Source: Novosphingobium sp. 18050
Lineage (GTDB): Bacteria; Pseudomonadota; Alphaproteobacteria; Sphingomonadales; Sphingomonadaceae
Assembly: GCF_902706195.1 (NCBI RefSeq)
Contig: NZ_CACSJO010000003.1
Coordinates: forward strand, 1 to 64,000
Direction: 5' to 3'
Length of the DNA stretch: 64,000 bases
Under the pieces are notes generated by a model that saw only the letters and a program-made list of their open reading frames with translations, had not been told where the DNA came from and did no database searches. A program made the translations under genes and the position numbers. Below, piece by piece: positions 59,578 through 64,000 of the stretch; position 1 is the stretch's first letter; each line of letters starts with the position of its first letter.

Positions 59578-61776
59578 TCAATCCTCCTTTGAGCCATAGC
59601 TGTAATAGCTGTAGGCATAATAGCTATAATCGTCATCCCCAGCCTGGGGGTTGAAGCGATTCAATACGACACCAAGCATGTTGGCACCAATCAGGCCAAG
59701 GCGACGCATCGCCGACTTCACCGCACCGCGGTGGAAGCTCGAAGCGTCAATGATGAAGAGCACGCCATCGGCATGGCTGGCCAAGATCGCAGCGTCGGAG
59801 AGGCCCAGCAACGGCGGGCAGTCGAGAACCACCAGATCGAAACGGCTACGAGCTTCCTCCACGAAGGCCGCAAGGCCATCGCCGGAGAGGATGAGCGCAG
59901 GATCAGGCGGCATCGGGAGACCGGAGATATAGCTCAGGGTTGGCACATCCGAAGGATGGATAACTTCCTCGAACGTCTTCTGTCCTGTGAGCACATCGGT
60001 CAAGCCGGATGCACCAGCATCCTTCATGACATGGTGCAGAGTAGGCCTGCGAAGGTCGGTATCCACCAGAAGGACATTCTGTCCCAACATGGCGATATCA
60101 CGGGCGATGACGCGCGCGGTAGTCGACTTGCCCTCGGACTCGCGCGAACTGGTGACTGCGAGAACGTGCGGAAGCCCGCTTGCAGTCGAATATCGCAAGT
60201 TCGTGACGAGTGAACGATAAGCCTCGCTGACACTAGACCGGCGGTTTGCCAATTCGTCCGAGAGGTTACCTTCCTTCTGCATCGGGATAAGACCGAGCAA
60301 AGGCAGGCCGAGCTTCTTTTCGACATCTTCCGGCGAGCGTATCGCGTCGTCGAAGATTTCCTTAAGGAAGACTGCAAAACCGGCTACGATTAAGCCGAAC
60401 ATGAGAGCCAGAACCAGATTCAACAGCAGATTGGGCGAATCTGGAATTCGCGGCACTTCGGCGCGGTCAACGAGCGTAACGTTGTTAGACGCGGCGCCCG
60501 CCGTCGCGTTGATCTGGTTGTAGCGGGAAAGCAGCGTTTCGTAGAGCGCCCGATTAGAATCCGCCACGCGCTTGAGGACCGAGTACTGAACACCACGATC
60601 CTGTTCGTTCAGCGCTTCGTTGCGTAAACTATCAACGCGATTGGCAAGCGACTTCTCGCGCTCAGCCGCAGCCTGGAAGTCGAGGTAAGCAGACTTCTTG
60701 ATAGAAGTCGCGATTGCATTGATTCGACTATCTAATTCCGCGATTTCAGCGCGACCGGCCTTAACCGTCGCATATCCCTCAAGGTGACGCGCCATTTCGT
60801 TGGCAAGATTACCCTCAACCTTAGCCTTCTGGCTCAGGAGATCCATAATCGCAGGGTTAGAATTGACTTCCCGCACGGAGAGCGATGACTGGGTGGAGAT
60901 CGTTCGCCAACGATCTTCGGCAGTGATCCTCTCGGCAGTAGCCTTCGACGCCGCATCATTGAGTTGAACCAAGGTATCGTTAGTGACTGAAAGCGCGGAT
61001 TCCTGTCGACCGCCTTCACCCTCGCTCGTGACACGGATAAGGCCAGCGGCACGCGCATACTGATTGAGGTCACGTTCGGACTGCGCCAGCTTAGAGCGCG
61101 CCTCGTCTAGCTGATCGGCAAGAAAGCGGCGTGCATAAGCCGAGCTCTGGTATTTCTGGTTGAGGTTGAACTCGATGTAGCGCTCGGCATAAAGATTGGC
61201 GAGCTTCGCCGAAAGCACCGGATTGCGACTATTGATAATGATCGAGGCGATCCGACTGTTCACCGGCATGTCGACAGTGAGCTTCTTAATCATACCGTCG
61301 ACCGCAACTTCCTCGCGCATGTCCGCGAGTTTCTTGCCATCAAGGTCATCTTCGGTAGGAATTTTGCTGCCCAAGGCTTCGAAGAACGAAGCATCGCGGT
61401 CGAATTTTCCGCTTTGCACCACGCTGCGCGCCAGAGAACGGCTGCGTAAAATCCCTAATTGGGTCTGCAGGAAACGATCGGTATCCCAGGACGCGCCCAT
61501 CTTCTGGAGTTCGCTACCCTCGATAATCTGGTCCGCCTGATCCTCAATGAGGATTTCCGCGCTGGCGTTGTAAGTCGGAACCATGAGGAACGTGATAACG
61601 GCGCCGATGGCGACGGCCCCGACAACGATGGAGACGATCAGCACGACGTTACGCCGGATAACGTTGGCGAGAGCCTTAAAGTTCAGGGAGAAACCAAATT
61701 CGGCTTCCTCACCTTCGGGATATGCTCTCGGAGCGTCCCTTTCGAGAAGTGCGTCTTTCAAATCCATTTCCGCCAT
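59578..61776 (-). CDS. Wzc-type tyrosine autokinase and chain-length regulator
   Basis: Fused polysaccharide co-polymerase and BY-kinase, 732 residues. TM1 (about 43-64), a periplasmic coiled-coil domain, TM2 (450-471), then the kinase with Walker A (TSSRESEGKSTTARV, about 542-556), A' VLLVDTDLRRP and B DLVVLDCPPLLG. The tail has seven tyrosines in residues 717-727 (DYSYYAYSYYSYG), the cluster that is autophosphorylated in this family. It controls polymer length and export. ATG 61776 gives the usual short cytoplasmic N-terminus. No Wza-type outer-membrane gene is present in the window. Confidence 0.94.
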   Translation of the reverse strand: MAEMDLKDALLERDAPRAYPEGEEAEFGFSLNFKALANVIRRNVVLIVSIVVGAVAIGAVITFLMVPTYNASAEILIEDQADQIIEGSELQKMGASWDTDRFLQTQLGILRSRSLARSVVQSGKFDRDASFFEALGSKIPTEDDLDGKKLADMREEVAVDGMIKKLTVDMPVNSRIASIIINSRNPVLSAKLANLYAERYIEFNLNQKYQSSAYARRFLADQLDEARSKLAQSERDLNQYARAAGLIRVTSEGEGGRQESALSVTNDTLVQLNDAASKATAERITAEDRWRTISTQSSLSVREVNSNPAIMDLLSQKAKVEGNLANEMARHLEGYATVKAGRAEIAELDSRINAIATSIKKSAYLDFQAAAEREKSLANRVDSLRNEALNEQDRGVQYSVLKRVADSNRALYETLLSRYNQINATAGAASNNVTLVDRAEVPRIPDSPNLLLNLVLALMFGLIVAGFAVFLKEIFDDAIRSPEDVEKKLGLPLLGLIPMQKEGNLSDELANRRSSVSEAYRSLVTNLRYSTASGLPHVLAVTSSRESEGKSTTARVIARDIAMLGQNVLLVDTDLRRPTLHHVMKDAGASGLTDVLTGQKTFEEVIHPSDVPTLSYISGLPMPPDPALILSGDGLAAFVEEARSRFDLVVLDCPPLLGLSDAAILASHADGVLFIIDASSFHRGAVKSAMRRLGLIGANMLGVVLNRFNPQAGDDDYSYYAYSYYSYGSKED

Positions 61777-61909
61777 TTTGTTGCAACGCCGATCACAATC
61801 CCTCCGCAACCCTGTTCCGGATCCGGGACTGGTGGACGCAAGTCAGCTGTCAAACGAAGATCTCAGCGAATGCATTCTCGCTGTCGGGCGAACGCCAAGG
61901 CCTTGAGCC

Positions 61910-63280
61910 TCATCGAACCTCCGAGCCCGTATCATGAGTTCCCTTTCCATGAATCCGGGTAGTTCTCGGACCAATCATCAGTGCAAGCATAAGCCCGGCG
62001 ACACATAGTAGCGTCTGGTTTCGCAGGGGATAGTCCAAAATCGACTGCATCGCGAGCAGCGCGAATACAGCCACGGACACAATCTCCTTCCCGCCTCGGC
62101 GCACAGCACGAAGGCATATCGCGGTAACGGCGAACAACCAACCCGCCATCAGGATGATGCCCGGTAAACCGGATTCCAGTGCCACCTCCAGATAATCGTT
62201 GTGCGCCCTCGCCGCCCTGCCTGGCGTGATGGTCTCAAGCGATTCGTCGATCTGGAAAACTTCGTCGAAGGTCCCTACTCCGCTGCCGACCGGCCAGAAA
62301 CGCCCGATCGACACCAGCGTGTCTGACCAGATCGCGGGCCTGGGATCCTGAATTTTATCAAACCGGGAGAAACTTTGCTGCACCCGTTGGTTGCCAACCA
62401 TAAGCCCAACTAAGCCGAGACCAAGCAAGCCGGCAGCCGCGATCGCACCTATAACCAATCGGCGGGAACTTCGCCCACTCCTCCGCACCTGCCAAAGGCG
62501 GTATGTCAGCAGCAGCATAGGCACCAGCGACAGCGCCATGCTCGAACGTGAACGCGTCAGCACGAGGCCGACAAGCAGCAACACCCCAACCACTGCCCCA
62601 CCAACGGGCCATGCGAGCTTGCGCGAACGCGTGGGATAAGCGCCAACCAAGGCGCAAAGCGCGATGTCCAGAAACAGCCCGGCCGCGTTGCGATTGGCAA
62701 AAGTCCCCTGAAGGTCAGAGGAGCCGAACGCTTCGGCAAACAATATGAAATGCTGATTCCCCGTCGCCAGTTGCTGACCACCAAGCAGCACGACGAATAT
62801 GCCCGAGGCCGTTAAAGCCCACAACAGCTTGCGCCTGTCCTCATCGGGAAGTTTCCACGAGAGGATCAGCATCGCCAACGGCGGCACCAGCGCCAGAAAC
62901 GCGACGATCGTTCGGCGCGGATTGAGCGACAAAGACATCCAGTCGCCTTGACGCCCCACAAGCTGAAGGGATTCCACCACAAGACTACGGCCGGGCAGAC
63001 TTTGCCAAATCAGCGGAGGAAGGGGGATGATCTGAACGAGAGGGAGCAGTAACGCTGCACAAACTAGCCACACGATAAACCGCGGCGCCGTTCTGAAGAA
63101 ATCGAGAACAGCCTGCCCGTTCAATGCAAGCAGGCCGAGCGCGACCAACTGGACCGCAAGATTGAGCAGCCCCGCGATGGACCCGCCGCCTCCGAATATC
63201 AGCGCAGCAAAAAGCAGCAGCATCGCCTGATGCACCCTGCCGGTGCCCCGCGCGATACGCGCCGGGACATTCCCGCCCAT
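61910..63280 (-). CDS. Wzy/O-antigen ligase-like membrane protein (second)
   Basis: A 456-residue polytopic membrane protein of the Wzy_C/WaaL type, with about 11 TMs and the periplasmic motif ARAHNDYLEVALESGLPG (HNDYLE near 360-365), the usual signature of this family. RSRSSMALSLVPMLLL lies just before. Next to the kinase it is likely the polymerase of the cluster; the protein at 49958 may then be a ligase or serve a different chain. Start is uncertain: ATG 63280 is used here, TTG 63316 is an alternative; neither has a strong ribosome site. Confidence 0.83.
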   Translation of the reverse strand: MGGNVPARIARGTGRVHQAMLLLFAALIFGGGGSIAGLLNLAVQLVALGLLALNGQAVLDFFRTAPRFIVWLVCAALLLPLVQIIPLPPLIWQSLPGRSLVVESLQLVGRQGDWMSLSLNPRRTIVAFLALVPPLAMLILSWKLPDEDRRKLLWALTASGIFVVLLGGQQLATGNQHFILFAEAFGSSDLQGTFANRNAAGLFLDIALCALVGAYPTRSRKLAWPVGGAVVGVLLLVGLVLTRSRSSMALSLVPMLLLTYRLWQVRRSGRSSRRLVIGAIAAAGLLGLGLVGLMVGNQRVQQSFSRFDKIQDPRPAIWSDTLVSIGRFWPVGSGVGTFDEVFQIDESLETITPGRAARAHNDYLEVALESGLPGIILMAGWLFAVTAICLRAVRRGGKEIVSVAVFALLAMQSILDYPLRNQTLLCVAGLMLALMIGPRTTRIHGKGTHDTGSEVR

Positions 63281-63330
63281 CGACAACCGATCCGACAGAA
63301 AAATACCCCCGGGCAATTAAGCAGGATTCA

Positions 63331-63372
63331 AAGAAAAGGTCCCGTCCACGGAAACACCGGAGACAGGACCCT
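63331..63372 (-). terminator. Terminator of the small secreted protein gene
   Basis: On the minus strand GGTCCTGTC (63370-63362) pairs with GACGGGACC (63346-63338) with one T-G wobble, and TTTTCTTTG follows. This looks like a rho-independent terminator between the small gene and the ligase-like gene, and may allow partial read-through. Confidence 0.7.
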
Positions 63373-63392
63373 TAAAATTCAAGTCAGGGCTA

Positions 63393-63653
63393 TCAGGAGC
63401 CGTTCGACTTGTCGTCGTCCAGAATGACGACACCGCCGACGACAACCGCAGCAGCGCCGAGACCGGCGAGAAGCAGCGTGCCAGCTTCAGCCTTCTGCTT
63501 CGACTTCACTGCAACCGACTTGCGCTCACCAAGGCCCGAAAGGCTGGCGATCTTGCCGGTCGAAGCCGAAGCAGTCGTGCCAGCCTGAGCCGCGATCGGG
63601 GCGACGAGCATTCCAGCAGCCGTCACCGACAGCAACACATTCTTCAGCGTCAT
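63393..63653 (-). CDS. Small exported protein of unknown function
   Basis: An 86-residue protein with a clear signal peptide (MTLKNVLLSVTAAGMLVAPI and AAQAG, cut near residue 24), a short Ser/Lys-rich middle and a C-terminal hydrophobic segment (about 58-77, LLLAGLGAAAVVVGGVVIL) ending DDDKSNGS. It may be an inner-membrane or secreted small protein. AGGAGG-like sequence precedes the start (CCTCCT on the plus strand just after 63656). It is followed by a terminator, so it has its own transcript. Function unknown. Confidence 0.72.
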   Translation of the reverse strand: MTLKNVLLSVTAAGMLVAPIAAQAGTTASASTGKIASLSGLGERKSVAVKSKQKAEAGTLLLAGLGAAAVVVGGVVILDDDKSNGS

Positions 63654-63714
63654 AGGACCTCCTAAATTAAGTTCGATGGACTGATTGCGTCATATTGCTA
63701 TACCGCAGCGCACA

Positions 63715-64000
63715 ATGAAACGCAAAAAAAAATACGCGTCTTCCCATAGCTACGCCAAACTGGCGCTAATTGGGATGTTGTGCTGCCCAAGCCCGACCGC
63801 CATTGCCAAAACCCAACCCTGGCCGGTGACCTTGCGCTCACAAATGGTTCGCCTGAATGAAGTTGGGTATCGAATCGGCCTCATCGCCGCTCCGCTTTGC
63901 CCCTCCACATCTGCCGGCACTGGCCTGAGCCTGGATTACATCGAAGCCTACGACGCTGGCGACCGCGATGCGATTTCCCAGTTGCTCGGAATAACGCAAT
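63715..64000 (+). CDS. Exported protein, 3' end cut by the window edge
   Basis: An open frame starting at ATG 63715 runs to the window end (95 codons). It begins MKRKKKYASSHSYAKLALIG, followed by a hydrophobic stretch and TAIAKTQP, which is a good signal peptide. Then comes LNEVGYRIGLIAAPLCPS and TGLSLDYIEAYDAGDRDAIS. That pattern (helix, then APLCP, then TGL) resembles the N-terminus of sphingomonad exported PDZ/M48-type metallopeptidases, but the catalytic part is outside the window, so the family call is tentative. Confidence 0.55.
   Translation, partial: MKRKKKYASSHSYAKLALIGMLCCPSPTAIAKTQPWPVTLRSQMVRLNEVGYRIGLIAAPLCPSTSAGTGLSLDYIEAYDAGDRDAISQLLGITQ

Noticed and set aside
1..64000. rRNA, tRNA, prophage or integrase genes
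   Set aside because: None was recognised on either strand; no att-like repeats flank the accessory region.

Overview
The window is a G+C-rich chromosome segment that I read as an alphaproteobacterium of the order Sphingomonadales, most likely Novosphingobium or a close relative. The reasons are the compact flg-mot-fli order typical of sphingomonads, two kinds of short palindromic repeat that are abundant in that group, and an accessory neighbourhood of sulfotransferase, SDR, LLM oxidoreductase and DUF1214 genes. Genus assignment is inference; no rRNA or tRNA gene was recognised.

Region 1 (about 0.1-28.9 kb) is a nearly complete flagellar locus. flgBCDEFGHIJKL encodes rod, hook, rings and hook-filament junction and is read from a strong sigma-54 promoter (131-146). 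It is followed by motAB, a small NTF2-like gene, a short flagellin gene on the minus strand with its own candidate sigma-54 promoter and terminator, and an FlbD-like sigma-54 activator without a receiver domain. Then come fliEFGHIJKLMNOPQR-flhB, fliD, fliS and a LuxR-type response regulator with a degenerate receiver. Many genes overlap by 1-8 nt, so translation is tightly coupled. flhA, flgA, fliA, flgM, fliX and flhF were not found and must lie elsewhere. Several parts are reduced: FlgD, FlgE and flagellin are short, and FliM lacks the CheY-binding N-terminus. Dispersed repeats are concentrated here, and in flgH, flgI and fliP they run into the coding sequence and form part of the signal peptides.

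Region 2 (about 30-43.5 kb) is an accessory metabolic region: an unknown gene, a PLP aminotransferase, an aldo-keto reductase, three SDRs, two sulfotransferases, an NTF2-like protein, a VOC protein, a LuxR-family regulator, an LLM flavin oxidoreductase, a TIM-barrel isomerase-like protein and a DUF1214 protein. Two divergent promoter regions (34357-34500 and 39072-39204) organise it. The gene mix suggests redox and sulfo-conjugation chemistry on a small hydrophobic substrate, but the substrate cannot be told from sequence.

Region 3 (about 43.8-64 kb) concerns glycans. It opens with a TPR protein with a GT41/OGT-like C-terminus, a possible flagellin glycosyltransferase. Next are manA-manC (GDP-mannose precursor), ugd (UDP-glucuronate), and a Wzx/Wzy-type exopolysaccharide cluster: Wzy-like protein, GH99-like secreted protein, hexapeptide acyltransferase, two GT4 and one GT2 glycosyltransferases, flippase, a periplasmic unknown protein, a Wzc-type tyrosine kinase, a second Wzy/WaaL-like protein and a small secreted protein. 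The right edge cuts a plus-strand gene for an exported protein.
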